Assembly: GCF_000144695.1 (NCBI RefSeq)
Contig: NC_014378.1
Coordinates: forward strand, 1-64,000
Reading direction: 5' to 3'
DNA: 64,000 nucleotides
DNA from: Acetohalobium arabaticum DSM 5501
GTDB lineage: Bacteria > Bacillota > Halanaerobiia > Halobacteroidales > Acetohalobiaceae
Shown here one piece after another: positions 50,632 through 59,691 of the stretch. The notes under the pieces are model-generated. The model searched no databases. It saw only the letters and a list, made by a program, of their open reading frames with translations, and was not told the DNA's origin. Within the stretch, counting starts at the first letter, position 1, and each line of letters opens with the position of its first letter. The position numbers were made by a program, and so were the translations under genes.

Positions 50632-51624
50632 ATGTTAGAAGTATCTGCAAAGCTTAAAGAAGATTTGACAAATGCTAATCAGGAACTACAACAGAAATAT
50701 TCAAAGAAATCTGGATTGAATAAACAGGATCTAAGAGCTAAAATTAAACAAAAATTAAGTGGAATTATTAAGTTGAATCAGATGTCTGAAGATAGTTTAG
50801 AAGCTTGGACAGATAACAGAGTAATTGTTGGGGTTGATGGTTCGGTGAATAAATTGGGAAGTAATTATCCTCATTACCTCTGTTTATTACAGGCTTTAGC
50901 TAAGAGTACTGCTAAAGAAGATATAATTGAAACGGAATTATTCTGTCCCTTAGTTTCAAGTTCTAAAGAAGAGATTAATAAGTTTATACTTGATCAGCAA
51001 CAGCAGGGAAATACCGGCATCAGTAAACAGTATGCTGCTAATAAGATTAAGATTTCTAAGTTAGCGGAATTAGAGCTGGAAGTAGCTCTACAGGCAATTA
51101 AAGAATGGCAGCCTAAATTAATTATGTTAGATGGTTCGCTGATTAGGTATCGAATTGAAGCGGAAGAAAAATGGAGTGAATTAAAAGAAACAGCTATTAG
51201 CCAAGAAATTCTATTAGTAGGAGTAATAGAGGAGATTGGAACTCAGGAAGTAGGTAAAGAGGTAGATGAGGAATTAGCAGAATTTTATGATCGTGAATTA
51301 TTATTTGGAGTATTAAATCGAGGGGAGATGTTAACTTTAGAATTTAAACGGAGTCTAAAGACGGTATTTCTGCGGACAAGCCGAGACCCCCAGGTGATTG
51401 GTCTAGATATTTTGGAAGAACAGCAGTCTGAATTACAGAATATGGCTGAATTAATCTATACTTTAACTCCAGAAGACAGCCGCGGGATTCCTATCTGGCT
51501 GGATGTAGTGGACCATGAGGTTAGAATTTCGGATAAAATGATGGAGAGTTTGATTGATGCTTATCTGGATTCGAGCTTAAAGAAGAGGTTGTTTGCTTCG
51601 AAGCGGGAGGAGAGGGTTTATTGA
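50632..51624 (+). CDS. nurA: NurA-domain nuclease
   Basis: NurA is an RNase-H-like nuclease that works with the HerA translocase in DNA-end resection. The 330 residues contain the acidic catalytic strands RVIVGVDGSVNKLGSNYPH (first Asp at about 69) and PKLIMLDGSLIRYRIEAEE (second Asp at about 165), then FLRTSRDPQVIG and a late Asp/His pair WLDVVDHEVRISDKM (about 297). GGTGGGAG precedes the ATG. herA follows about 500 bases later, not adjacent as in archaea. The pair is inserted between abrB and metG, which are neighbours in Bacillus. Confidence 0.88.
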   Translation: MLEVSAKLKEDLTNANQELQQKYSKKSGLNKQDLRAKIKQKLSGIIKLNQMSEDSLEAWTDNRVIVGVDGSVNKLGSNYPHYLCLLQALAKSTAKEDIIETELFCPLVSSSKEEINKFILDQQQQGNTGISKQYAANKIKISKLAELELEVALQAIKEWQPKLIMLDGSLIRYRIEAEEKWSELKETAISQEILLVGVIEEIGTQEVGKEVDEELAEFYDRELLFGVLNRGEMLTLEFKRSLKTVFLRTSRDPQVIGLDILEEQQSELQNMAELIYTLTPEDSRGIPIWLDVVDHEVRISDKMMESLIDAYLDSSLKKRLFASKREERVY

Positions 51625-51644
51625 TATATTGTTGCGGTTTAGAG

Positions 51645-51788
51645 TTGATATCTTGCAAACGCTCCAGAAATCAGCCCTAATTAATTAGCAATAATTTACC
51701 TTTATATCTACATTCAAAGATCTTAGCTTATATGATGATCATTCTCTCTTATGGGGCTGCTTTAATGTCGCTTATTGCAAGATATCAA
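51645..51788. repeat. element bounded by a 14-bp inverted repeat (first of two)
   Basis: TTGATATCTTGCAA (51645-51658) and TTGCAAGATATCAA (51775-51788) are exact reverse complements, enclosing 116 bases. Inside, CAGCCC near 51674 and GGGCTG near 51755 can also pair. It looks like a MITE, REP-type repeat or structured RNA between nurA and herA. Confidence 0.55.
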
Positions 51789-51867
51789 CATTATCTTCGA
51801 AACAACCCAGGCTTACTGTAAATAATCAATATGCATTTAAATTAATTCCCTGGTAATATTTAGTTCA

Positions 51868-51995
51868 ATAGTCAATATGTGTTCAGAGCGACTCTTAAAA
51901 CTGGCCCGGAACCATGGACGGTGGAGGGGCAGTTTTTGACAGTGAGCGAAACAGGACGTTGAGCGAACGACAAGCGGAGGATACATATTGACTAT
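51868..51995. repeat. element bounded by a 13-bp inverted repeat (second of two)
   Basis: ATAGTCAATATGT (51868-51880) and ACATATTGACTAT (51983-51995) are exact reverse complements around about 100 bases. The interior is far more GC-rich than the genome and contains AAAACTGGCCC ... GGGGCAGTTTT as a second stem, plus two related TGAGCGAA stretches (about 51942 and 51959). No frame codes convincingly. A mobile repeat or structured RNA is likely. Confidence 0.6.
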
Positions 51996-52133
51996 CACTG
52001 CAATATCTTGGATACGTACATTGATTATTCGATGTAATTACAGATACAAAGTGCAGCATTATAATAAGTTAAATCTATCCGTAAGCTGTGATATAATGAT
52101 AATATAATTACTTGATTAAGAGAGGTGTTGAAA

Positions 52134-53990
52134 ATGCAGGTAGTTGGATTAACTACTCAACAGGAGGTCTATGTAGCTTCCAAAGAACGGAAGTTTCGCA
52201 GTAATGAGATATTGAAGATTTTAGATTCTGAACTGGATAATCCGTTAGGAGAAGTAATTGAAACTCAGTCCTATAACCGCTTTATTCCGCTGTCAATTGA
52301 AGATAGTTTTGTTGATAAAGGGGTTATTGAATCGCTGCGAAGTATAGGCTATAATATTGATGAAGATGAGATTAATATAGCAAAAGTAAGACTTTTGACA
52401 GAAGCTATCTATCCGGTTAAGACAGGAGCAGCAGTAGAGATACCGGAGTTTGATGAAGTTAAGGATTTAATGATTAAGGAGGAGCCTGATCAAGGATTAG
52501 TACTTGGAATAATTCGGGGGACAGAAGAGATGACAGCTGAGATGGATGATAAGCTGCAGAATATAGCTCCTCTACTTGAGGATGATGAGATTACTTCCCA
52601 GGAAGGGATTCCTTTTAACTTTAAGCTGCGGGCTATGCATCAGTATCCGCATATTGGTATCTTCGGCGGTTCTGGTTCTGGTAAGTCGTTTGGTATGCGT
52701 GTGATGTTAGAAGAATTGATGAAGTTAGAGGTTCCCACTTTAGTCTTTGATCCTCATTTTGAGATGGATTTTAGCGAAGATTTTGCCGGCTTACCTGAAG
52801 AATATAAAGTTGATTTTGATGATCGGTTCGAAATATTTCAGGTAGGACAGGATGTAGGTGTTAACTTTGAGGATTTAAGTACTAAGGACTTAACGGAACT
52901 GCTGTCAGCGGCCAGTGACTTAAGTGAATCTATGAGCAATGTTGTAGAAAGCTTACATAATACAAAAGGTAAGCGGGATTCATTATTAACCTTTAAAAAT
53001 CGGCTGCATGATCTACAGGAGGCTATGAATGAAGGAAAGAATAAGATTCAGCGGCGGTTGAGGTCTGGTGAATTAAGCGGACAGAATAAGGAGCAGTACC
53101 AGGATTATCTCGGTCTGTTAGAGGATTACGGCAGCCTGCATTTAAGTTCAATTAATGGCGTTATCTGGCGGCTGAATAGATTGGAAAGGGATGGTTTGTT
53201 CAGACAAAGTATTACAGATATAGAGGATGCATTGAAGAGAAGACAGTCAGTAGTTATTCAGGGGACTATTAGATTGCTGCAGGTATTCTCTACTTATCTA
53301 TTGGGGAATCTATACCGACAGAGGAGAGACTATAAGGATGCTGATTACCGTGGGGAAACAGCAGATTATTTTCCACCCTTTGTAATTGCTACTGATGAGG
53401 CCCACAATTTTGCTCCGAAAGGCTATGAATCGCCAGCAAAGAGAATCTTAAAACAGATTTCGCAGGAGGGTAGAAAGTATGGTACCTTCCTAATTCTGGC
53501 TACTCAGCGGCCGACATTACTAGAAGAAACAGTTACTGCTCAGCTGAATACTAAGTTTGTCTTCAGGACAGTTAGAGCCTCTGATATTGAAATTATCAAG
53601 CAGGAGACAGATCTAACTGCTGAGGAGGCTAAGCGGCTCCCTTATCTTAGATCCGGTGATGCCTTTATGTCTTCGGCTATCTTTGGGCGGACGATGCCGA
53701 TTAGAATCAGAGTAGCTAAGACGACTAGTCCTCATACTGAGAATCCGTTTGATGAATTGGAAGCAAAGACTGAAGCAGATCAGGAAGAGTTTTATAATCT
53801 AATAGCTGATCAGCTGCCAATTCACGACAGTGATTTATTGACTCCGCTAAAAGAGGTTAATAAGAGGCTGGATGGCGGGGTATTGAATGTTAATAGCCTG
53901 CAGGACAGATTGGAAAATTTAGCGGCTAAAGGTAAGATTGAAAAAGAGGAGTCAGTTTTAGGTGATGTTACTTATAATTTAGAAAAATAA
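52134..53990 (+). CDS. herA: HerA-type DNA translocase/helicase
   Basis: HerA is a hexameric FtsK-like ATPase that drives NurA on DNA ends. The 618 residues begin with a HAS-barrel-like domain (to about 150), then the P-loop IFGGSGSGKSFGMRVML (about 183-199) and FDPHFEMDFS. An inserted coiled region follows (about 270-340), then Walker B FVIATDEAHNFAPKG (about 418) and the arginine-finger region ILATQRPTLLEETVTAQLNTKFVFR. Start ATG 52134 follows AGAGGTG. The C-terminus LQDRLENLAAKGKIEKEESVLGDVTYNL looks like a winged helix. Alone it could be a HerA of a defence system. With nurA beside it, DNA-end processing is more likely. Confidence 0.9.
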   Translation: MQVVGLTTQQEVYVASKERKFRSNEILKILDSELDNPLGEVIETQSYNRFIPLSIEDSFVDKGVIESLRSIGYNIDEDEINIAKVRLLTEAIYPVKTGAAVEIPEFDEVKDLMIKEEPDQGLVLGIIRGTEEMTAEMDDKLQNIAPLLEDDEITSQEGIPFNFKLRAMHQYPHIGIFGGSGSGKSFGMRVMLEELMKLEVPTLVFDPHFEMDFSEDFAGLPEEYKVDFDDRFEIFQVGQDVGVNFEDLSTKDLTELLSAASDLSESMSNVVESLHNTKGKRDSLLTFKNRLHDLQEAMNEGKNKIQRRLRSGELSGQNKEQYQDYLGLLEDYGSLHLSSINGVIWRLNRLERDGLFRQSITDIEDALKRRQSVVIQGTIRLLQVFSTYLLGNLYRQRRDYKDADYRGETADYFPPFVIATDEAHNFAPKGYESPAKRILKQISQEGRKYGTFLILATQRPTLLEETVTAQLNTKFVFRTVRASDIEIIKQETDLTAEEAKRLPYLRSGDAFMSSAIFGRTMPIRIRVAKTTSPHTENPFDELEAKTEADQEEFYNLIADQLPIHDSDLLTPLKEVNKRLDGGVLNVNSLQDRLENLAAKGKIEKEESVLGDVTYNLEK

Positions 53991-54001
53991 CCAGTTAAAG
54001 C

Positions 54002-54030
54002 TTGACAAATTGGACTAAGTTATGTATATT
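54002..54030 (+). promoter_or_regulatory. metG T-box promoter
   Basis: TTGACA (54002-54007) and TATATT (54025-54030) with a 17-base spacer, just before the T-box leader. Confidence 0.75.
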
Positions 54031-54034
54031 CTTA

Positions 54035-54333
54035 ACTAGAATGGGAATAATATAACCAAGGTCGAAAATATAGACTAAAGGCTGTGAATAGAAGAGTAGA
54101 TGCGGTAGCTATTTACAGAGAACTGCGGCAGCTGAGAAGCGGTAATAGCTAAAGTATTGAAGATGGTCTAGGAGCTGTATAGCTGAAAGAAAGTAGGCTA
54201 TACCGGTTAGCAGAGCCGTTATCTCTGTTTTAAAGCGGCCGCTTTTATAGTTTAGAAGCGGCAAGTAGGGTGGTACCGCGATAGTAATGATCTTGAATCT
54301 CTCGTCCCTGTTAGATGGGGAGGAGAGTTTTTT
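54035..54333 (+). promoter_or_regulatory. T-box riboswitch, methionine-specific
   Basis: The T-box AGGGTGGTACCGCG lies at 54267-54280. The terminator CTCTCGTCCC (54299-54308) with GGGGAGGAGAG (54317-54327) and a T-run comes next. In the specifier region GAAGATGGTC, ATG (54163-54165) is the candidate Met codon. The leader controls metG directly downstream. Confidence 0.93.
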
Positions 54334-54371
54334 AGTTTTAAATAAGGCTTTATAGAGGGAGTGAAGAATAA

Positions 54372-56306
54372 ATGACAAAGGATACTTTCTATGTAACAAC
54401 ACCGATCTATTATCCTAATGATAAGCTGCATATTGGCCATACTTATACAACAACTGCTGCGGATACTGTTGTTAAGTTTAAAGAATTGCAGGGTTATGAG
54501 ACAGAATTAATTACCGGTTCTGATGAACATGGCCAGAAGCTGCAGAAGACGGCTGAGGAACATGGTATGGAGCCGCTGGGGTATATCGATGGCATTGTCA
54601 AGACTTTTAAGGAGTTATGGTCAACGCTTGAGGTGGACTATACTGAATTTGTGCGGACAACTAGTCAGGAACATAAGAAAGATGTTCAGCATATCTTCAA
54701 AAAGATCTACGATAAGGGTGATATTTACAAAGATAAGTATGAAGGCTATTACTGTACCCCCTGTGAAACATACTGGGCAGAAAGAGAACTGGATGAAGAA
54801 GGCAACTGTCCAGACTGTAACCGTCCGGTTGAGTGGGTAGAAGAAGAGAGTTACTTCTTTAAGATGTCTGAATATGAGGAGCAACTGCTGGAGTTTTTAG
54901 ATGATAATCCCGACTTTATCCAGCCGGCTAAACGGCGTAATGAGATGATTAACTTTATTGAAGAGGGGCTGGAGGATCTCTGTGTTTCTCGAACTTCCTT
55001 TGATTGGGGGATTCCGGTGCCCATAGATGGAGACCATGTAATCTATGTCTGGTTTGATGCTTTGATAAGCTATCTTACTGGTATCGGTTTTAGGCGCGAT
55101 GAAGATAAATTTGGTAGTTACTGGCCGGCAGATGTCCATATTGTTGGTAAGGATATTCTCCGTTTTCATACTATTATCTGGCCGGCAATTTTGATGGCAG
55201 CAGATATGGAACTGCCCAAACAGGTTTTCGGCCATGGCTTTCTGACTGTTGAAGGAGGTAAGATGTCCAAATCTAAAGGGAATGTAGTTGATCCTACCAA
55301 GTTAGTTAATGATTTCGGAGTGGATGCTGTTCGATATTATCTAATGCGTGAAGTTGCTTTTGGAACTGATGGTTCTTATTCAACAGAATCCTTTATCAGG
55401 CGAATTAATTCCGATTTGGCCAATGATTTAGGAAATCTATTGAACAGAACTGTAGCTATGGTTGAACAGTACTTTGATGGGGTGATTCCTGAGCCGAGAT
55501 CGGAGACTGAGTATGATGCTGATCTTAAAAAGACGTCCCAACAAGAATTAGCAGCTATGGCTGATGATATGGAAAATCTACAGTTCAGCACAGCTTTAGA
55601 ACATCTCTGGACCGTTATCAGACGTACTAATAAGTATATTGATCAGACTACACCCTGGATTCTAGCTAAGGATGAAGATAAGCAGGATAAGCTGGGGACT
55701 GTTCTCTATAACTTACTGGAAGCACTGCGAATTACAGCTATTGCTTTAAAGCCGTTTTTGCCGGAAGCACCGGCTAAGATCTGGCAGCAGATCGGTATCA
55801 AAGCTGATCTTGACCAGCAGAGATGGTCTGAAGTTGAAGAGTGGGGATTGTTAGAAGCCGGATTGGAGGTTAATCCTGGAGATCCGATCTTCCCCCGTAT
55901 TGATGCAGAAGAATATTTTGCTAAGCAGGCTGAAGCTGAAGATGATGAGAAGGAGGAAACAGAAGAGATGGTTGAAGAAGATAAAATTACTTTTGATGAC
56001 TTTACTAAGCTTGATTTGAGAGTAGCTGAAGTTCTGGAAGCTGAAAGAATTGAAGGTAGCGATAAATTATTGAAGCTGCAGGTAGCCTTGGGTGAAGAGA
56101 GAAGACAGTTAGTTGCTGGTATAGCTAAACATTATGAAGCAGATGAGTTAATCGGTAAGAAGGTATTAATGGTGGCCAATTTAGAACCTGCAACTATCTT
56201 TGGAACTGAATCTAATGGAATGGTTCTAGCAGCATCAGATGATGAAGGAGAATTAACTCTGACTACAGTTGATCAGGATATTGCCAGCGGTAGTCAGGTA
56301 GAATAG
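54372..56306 (+). CDS. metG: methionyl-tRNA synthetase
   Basis: MetG charges tRNA-Met. The 644 residues show class I motifs YPNDKLHIGHTYT (HIGH at about 21-24) and GGKMSKSKGNVVDP (KMSKS at about 298), a zinc knuckle CTPCETYW...CPDC (about 127-147), an anticodon-binding helical domain, and a C-terminal Trbp111/EMAP-like tRNA-binding domain (FTKLDLRVAEVLEAERIEGSDKLLKLQVALG, about 542-644). A highly acidic linker (about 515-535) joins the last domain. The ATG has a modest GAGGGAGTG upstream and follows a methionine T-box. tatD follows after 16 bases. Confidence 0.98.
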   Translation: MTKDTFYVTTPIYYPNDKLHIGHTYTTTAADTVVKFKELQGYETELITGSDEHGQKLQKTAEEHGMEPLGYIDGIVKTFKELWSTLEVDYTEFVRTTSQEHKKDVQHIFKKIYDKGDIYKDKYEGYYCTPCETYWAERELDEEGNCPDCNRPVEWVEEESYFFKMSEYEEQLLEFLDDNPDFIQPAKRRNEMINFIEEGLEDLCVSRTSFDWGIPVPIDGDHVIYVWFDALISYLTGIGFRRDEDKFGSYWPADVHIVGKDILRFHTIIWPAILMAADMELPKQVFGHGFLTVEGGKMSKSKGNVVDPTKLVNDFGVDAVRYYLMREVAFGTDGSYSTESFIRRINSDLANDLGNLLNRTVAMVEQYFDGVIPEPRSETEYDADLKKTSQQELAAMADDMENLQFSTALEHLWTVIRRTNKYIDQTTPWILAKDEDKQDKLGTVLYNLLEALRITAIALKPFLPEAPAKIWQQIGIKADLDQQRWSEVEEWGLLEAGLEVNPGDPIFPRIDAEEYFAKQAEAEDDEKEETEEMVEEDKITFDDFTKLDLRVAEVLEAERIEGSDKLLKLQVALGEERRQLVAGIAKHYEADELIGKKVLMVANLEPATIFGTESNGMVLAASDDEGELTLTTVDQDIASGSQVE

Positions 56307-56322
56307 ATAGGAGTGGTCTGGA

Positions 56323-57090
56323 ATGTTAGTTGATACACATGCACATATCGATTTTCCGCGGTTTGATGATGATAGAGATAAAGTAATCAAACGAGCTAAG
56401 GAGAATAATCTGGAGTATATTATCAATGTCGGTGCTGATGAAGCATCCAGTCAGCGCTCCGTTGAATTGGCCCAACATCATGATATGATCTATGCTGTTG
56501 TAGGAGTCCATCCTCATGAAGCTAAGAGTGTAACGGAAGAGACTTACAGCCGGCTTAAAGAATGGGCAGCTGAAGATAAAGTGGTAGCTATCGGGGAGAC
56601 TGGGCTTGATTATCATTATGATAACTCTCCCCGACAGGTACAACAGCAGGTTTTTAGGCGCCATATCCGACTGGCTAAAGAAGTAGATCTACCATTGGTA
56701 ATCCACAGCCGGGAAGCTGAAGATCAGACTATGGAACTTCTGAAAGAAGAAGAAGCTGAAGAAGTAGGAGGAATTATTCATTGCTTTCCTGGTGACCAAA
56801 AGATGGCAAACCAGGCTTTAGACCTTAACTTTTATATTGCTGTTGGTGGAATATTAACTTTTAATAATTCCTATCAACTCCAGCGGGTTGTAAAACAGAT
56901 ACCGCTGGATAGGCTGTTGCTTGAAACTGATGCACCGTATTTAACTCCTGAGCCTAACCGAGGGAAGAGAAATGAACCTGCTTATATAAAGTATGTAGCT
57001 GATAAATTAGCCCAGATTCTGCCCCATTCGACTGAAAAGATTGCTGCCGTGACTACCGAGAATGCAAAAGAGGCCTTCAGTATCGCCTAA
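56323..57090 (+). CDS. tatD: TatD-family deoxyribonuclease
   Basis: A TIM-barrel metal-dependent DNase of 255 residues. Metal ligands are seen in LVDTHAHIDFPRFDDDRD (HxH at about 6-8), AIGETGLDYHYD (Glu at about 92), LVIHSREAEDQTM (His), IIHCFPG (His) and LLLETDAPYLTPEP (Asp at about 204). It lies 16 bases after metG as in Bacillus (yabD) and 81 bases before a radical SAM gene of a family found beside tatD. The physiological role, DNA repair or turnover, is not settled. Confidence 0.96.
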   Translation: MLVDTHAHIDFPRFDDDRDKVIKRAKENNLEYIINVGADEASSQRSVELAQHHDMIYAVVGVHPHEAKSVTEETYSRLKEWAAEDKVVAIGETGLDYHYDNSPRQVQQQVFRRHIRLAKEVDLPLVIHSREAEDQTMELLKEEEAEEVGGIIHCFPGDQKMANQALDLNFYIAVGGILTFNNSYQLQRVVKQIPLDRLLLETDAPYLTPEPNRGKRNEPAYIKYVADKLAQILPHSTEKIAAVTTENAKEAFSIA

Positions 57091-57171
57091 GGGGATATAG
57101 ATTTGATTTTTAATTTAAATTAAATTATGTTATAATGATTATATTCCTTAATTTGGTGAGGAGGTCTCAAG

Positions 57172-57777
57172 ATGGATATTACCTATGGATTAGGGGATTC
57201 CCTTTACTTGAATTTAACTAATCGCTGTACTAACCAATGTGAATTCTGTGTAAGACAGTATAAAGATGGAATTGCAGGCTATAATCTACGTTTGGATAAA
57301 GAACCGACAGTTAAAGAAGTGATTGCTGAAATTGAGAATCCAGAGGATTATGAGGAGATAGTCTTCTGTGGTTATGGAGAGCCTTTGATTCGTTTAGAAG
57401 CAGTAATAGAAATAGCTGATTGGCTGCAGAAGTTTGATGTAGCAGTGAGAATAAATACTAATGGCCAAGCAAATTTGATCCACCAACGTAATATCGTTCC
57501 GGAGTTGAAAGGCTTAATTGATACTATTTCAATTAGCCTTAATGCTAAAAATGCTAAAAAGTATAAACAGTTATGTAATCCGGAGTTTGGACTTGATACC
57601 TTTCCGGCAATCTTAGATTTTATAGAAGAATGTAAAGGGATAATTCCTAATGTAGTCTTAAGTGTTGTTAAGTATCCTACTACTAGTATTTATGAGTGTA
57701 GAAAGATTGCTGAAAACCTTGGTGTTGAGTTTAAAGTTAGACAATACAGTCAGTCTGATACAAAAGAAGATAATTAA
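57172..57777 (+). CDS. TatD-linked radical SAM protein
   Basis: The 201 residues contain the radical SAM cluster motif CTNQCEFC (Cys19, 23, 26) after LYLNLTNR, then [13 protein letters not shown] (the SAM-binding GEP motif at about 68) and INTNGQ. The chain is short, a partial TIM barrel without extra cluster domains, and ends KEDN. Position right after tatD matches the family annotated as TatD-associated radical SAM, whose reaction is unknown. GAGGAGG precedes the ATG, and TATAAT at about 57131 suggests its own promoter. The substrate cannot be inferred. Confidence 0.88.
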   Translation: MDITYGLGDSLYLNLTNRCTNQCEFCVRQYKDGIAGYNLRLDKEPTVKEVIAEIENPEDYEEIVFCGYGEPLIRLEAVIEIADWLQKFDVAVRINTNGQANLIHQRNIVPELKGLIDTISISLNAKNAKKYKQLCNPEFGLDTFPAILDFIEECKGIIPNVVLSVVKYPTTSIYECRKIAENLGVEFKVRQYSQSDTKEDN

Positions 57778-57806
57778 TATCTATAATTTTAATTGGAGGG
57801 TATGAA

Positions 57807-58454
57807 ATGAAGCTGTTTATTGATACTGCTAATATTGATGAGATTAAGGATATGAATCAGCTAGGAATCCTATCCGGTGTAACTACTAATCCTTCTTTAA
57901 TTGCTAAAGAGTCAGGACAGAGTTTTGAAGATATTATCGAGGAGATAACATCGGTAGTAGATGGTCCTGTCAGTGCCGAGGTGATCAGCACTGAGGCTGA
58001 AGGAATGGTAGAGCAGGCTCGGGAGTTGGCTTCTATATCTGATAATGTAGTAATTAAGATACCGATGACTAAAGAAGGTTTGACAGCTGTTAATCAGTTA
58101 TCTCAGGAAGGGATTAAGACCAATGTAACCTTAGTCTTTTCAGCCAATCAGGCACTTTTAGCAGCCAAAGCCGGTGCTACTTATGTCAGCCCATTTATGG
58201 GGCGGCTTGATGATATCGGCCATAATGGAGTTGAAGTAGTTAAAGAGATTGTTCAGATCTTTAAAGAATATGAGCTTGAGACTGAGATAATTGCAGCCAG
58301 CGTTCGCCATCCTAAGCATGTTAAAAAGGTTGCCAAGGCAGGTTCGGATATTGCTACAATTCCGTATGGAGTGTTAGAAAAGATGTTAGGCCATCCTAAG
58401 ACTGATGAAGGACTTGATAAATTTTTAGCTGATTGGGAAGAAGCACAAGAGTAA
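57807..58454 (+). CDS. tal: transaldolase (fructose-6-phosphate aldolase family)
   Basis: A 215-residue short transaldolase/TalC type: [35 protein letters not shown], with the Schiff-base lysine in [13 protein letters not shown] (about 86), then [34 protein letters not shown]. Small enzymes of this family are either transaldolases of the pentose phosphate pathway or fructose-6-phosphate aldolases. Phe/Tyr near the active site would decide, and I cannot. GGAGGG precedes the ATG. A perfect palindromic terminator follows at 58472-58503. Confidence 0.94.
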   Translation: MKLFIDTANIDEIKDMNQLGILSGVTTNPSLIAKESGQSFEDIIEEITSVVDGPVSAEVISTEAEGMVEQARELASISDNVVIKIPMTKEGLTAVNQLSQEGIKTNVTLVFSANQALLAAKAGATYVSPFMGRLDDIGHNGVEVVKEIVQIFKEYELETEIIAASVRHPKHVKKVAKAGSDIATIPYGVLEKMLGHPKTDEGLDKFLADWEEAQE

Positions 58455-58471
58455 ATTAAGTACTAGAAGAT

Positions 58472-58505
58472 AAAAGTGAACCCTAGCTAGGGTTCACTTT
58501 TCTAT
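58472..58505 (+). terminator. transaldolase terminator
   Basis: AAAAGTGAACCCTA (58472-58485) and TAGGGTTCACTTTT (58488-58501) are perfect complements, with T-rich sequence after. Confidence 0.85.
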
Positions 58506-58530
58506 TAGATATTTAGAGGTGGTAATAATA

Positions 58531-59403
58531 ATGGAAAAGAGAATAGCAAATCCCAGTACAACTAGAGAAATTTTAGAGGAGAATGGTATTCAGCTCAAAA
58601 AGAGCCTCGGTCAAAACTTTTTAGTTGATCGGAATATCATTGATAAGATTATTGTCAGTGCTGATTTAACTTCATATGATCATGTGATCGAGATCGGTCC
58701 TGGAATCGGTTCTTTAACCCAACGGTTGGCTGAAGGGGCTAAAGCAGTCTGGGCTATCGAACTTGATGAAAGATTTATTAAAATTTTAGAAGAGAATTTA
58801 AGTAACTATAATAATGTTAATTTTATTCAGGCTGATGCTTTGGAATATGATTTTGAACAGTTATTAACTAAATTAAGCGGAGAATCTATCAAGGTAGTAG
58901 CAAATCTACCATATTATATTACAACTCCAATTATTATGCGTCTATTAGAAGAAAAGTTACCATTTGAACGAGTAGTAGTGATGGTTCAAAAAGAGGTAGC
59001 TGAGCGGATAGTAGCTACTCCAGAAGATGGTAAGAAGTATGGTTCACTTTCTTTAGCAGTTAGGTATTATTCTCAGCCGGAGATTACAGGAACAGTTCCT
59101 AGGACTGTCTTTATGCCGCAGCCAAAAGTAGATTCAGCAATAGTAAAGATGGAGATTAGAGATAAACCGCCGGTTGAAGTTAAGGATGAAGAATTATTAT
59201 TTAAAGTAATTCAGGCTGCTTTTCAGCAGCGCCGGAAAACGATCAGAAACTCTTTGAGCAAAGCTGCTAATTTAGATTTAAAACGAGATTTAGTTGATCA
59301 GGCTTTAGACAAGGTAGATATAGAATCAAGAAGGCGGGGAGAAAAACTGGATTTAGAGAGGTTTACTGCTTTGAGTAATAGTATTTTTGATCTGTTAAGT
59401 TAG
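58531..59403 (+). CDS. rsmA: 16S rRNA dimethyladenosine transferase
   Basis: RsmA (KsgA) dimethylates A1518/A1519 at the 3' end of 16S rRNA. The 290 residues show KKSLGQNFLVDRNIIDKI, the SAM motif VIEIGPGIGSLTQRL (about 50-64), the catalytic VANLPYYITTPII (NLPY, about 123) and the C-terminal helical domain QRRKTIRNSLSK. I start at ATG 58531 after AGAGGTGG. The GTG at 58519 overlaps that SD. Position before veg matches the ksgA-yabG-veg order of Bacillus, although yabG is absent. Confidence 0.97.
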   Translation: MEKRIANPSTTREILEENGIQLKKSLGQNFLVDRNIIDKIIVSADLTSYDHVIEIGPGIGSLTQRLAEGAKAVWAIELDERFIKILEENLSNYNNVNFIQADALEYDFEQLLTKLSGESIKVVANLPYYITTPIIMRLLEEKLPFERVVVMVQKEVAERIVATPEDGKKYGSLSLAVRYYSQPEITGTVPRTVFMPQPKVDSAIVKMEIRDKPPVEVKDEELLFKVIQAAFQQRRKTIRNSLSKAANLDLKRDLVDQALDKVDIESRRRGEKLDLERFTALSNSIFDLLS

Positions 59404-59619
59404 TTTTATCTAAAAGCAGCCGGCTTAGTAAGTGAGAAGATGTCGGAAAGGATAGTAACTGACTTAAATATTGAAATCCATCTTGATATAGGCCGGAATG
59501 GTGAGACTCGTGATTTAATTAAAGAGGTAGTAGGTATGGTAGTCGGTAATGGATATGAAGCTAAAATTAAGCCTTCGGCCTATGCTGCTTCTCATGTAGC
59601 TGATAGATATACAAAATAA
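59404..59619 (+). pseudogene. truncated DUF458 (YkuK-type) RNase H-like gene
   Basis: A frame without a good start reads FYLKAAGLVSEKMSERIVTD, then LNIEIHLDIGRNGETRDLIK, then EVVGMVVGNGYEAKIKPSAY and AASHVADRYTK, the C-terminal half of DUF458 proteins (predicted RNase H-like fold, first Asp in HLDIG). The usual N-terminal half of the about 150-residue family is missing. The frame meets a stop at the end of rsmA. The only ATG (59440) lacks an SD. It is probably a decayed gene or deletion scar. Confidence 0.7.
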
Positions 59620-59622
59620 CCA

Positions 59623-59691
59623 TTGACATATCTTTTTCTTTCTGGTATAATTGATTTTTACCTTGACATTTTATATTTGATATGTTATAAT
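59623..59691 (+). promoter_or_regulatory. two tandem consensus promoters before veg
   Basis: Promoter 1 has TTGACA (59623-59628) and TATAAT (59646-59651). Promoter 2 has TTGACA (59663-59668) and TATAAT (59686-59691). Both have 17-base spacers and match the sigma-A consensus completely. Confidence 0.92.

Noticed and set aside
52134-53990. HerA as part of a HerA-SIR2 or HerA-DUF4297 defence system
   Set aside because: No SIR2, DUF4297 or other effector gene adjoins it. NurA is the neighbour and keeps nuclease-type acidic motifs.
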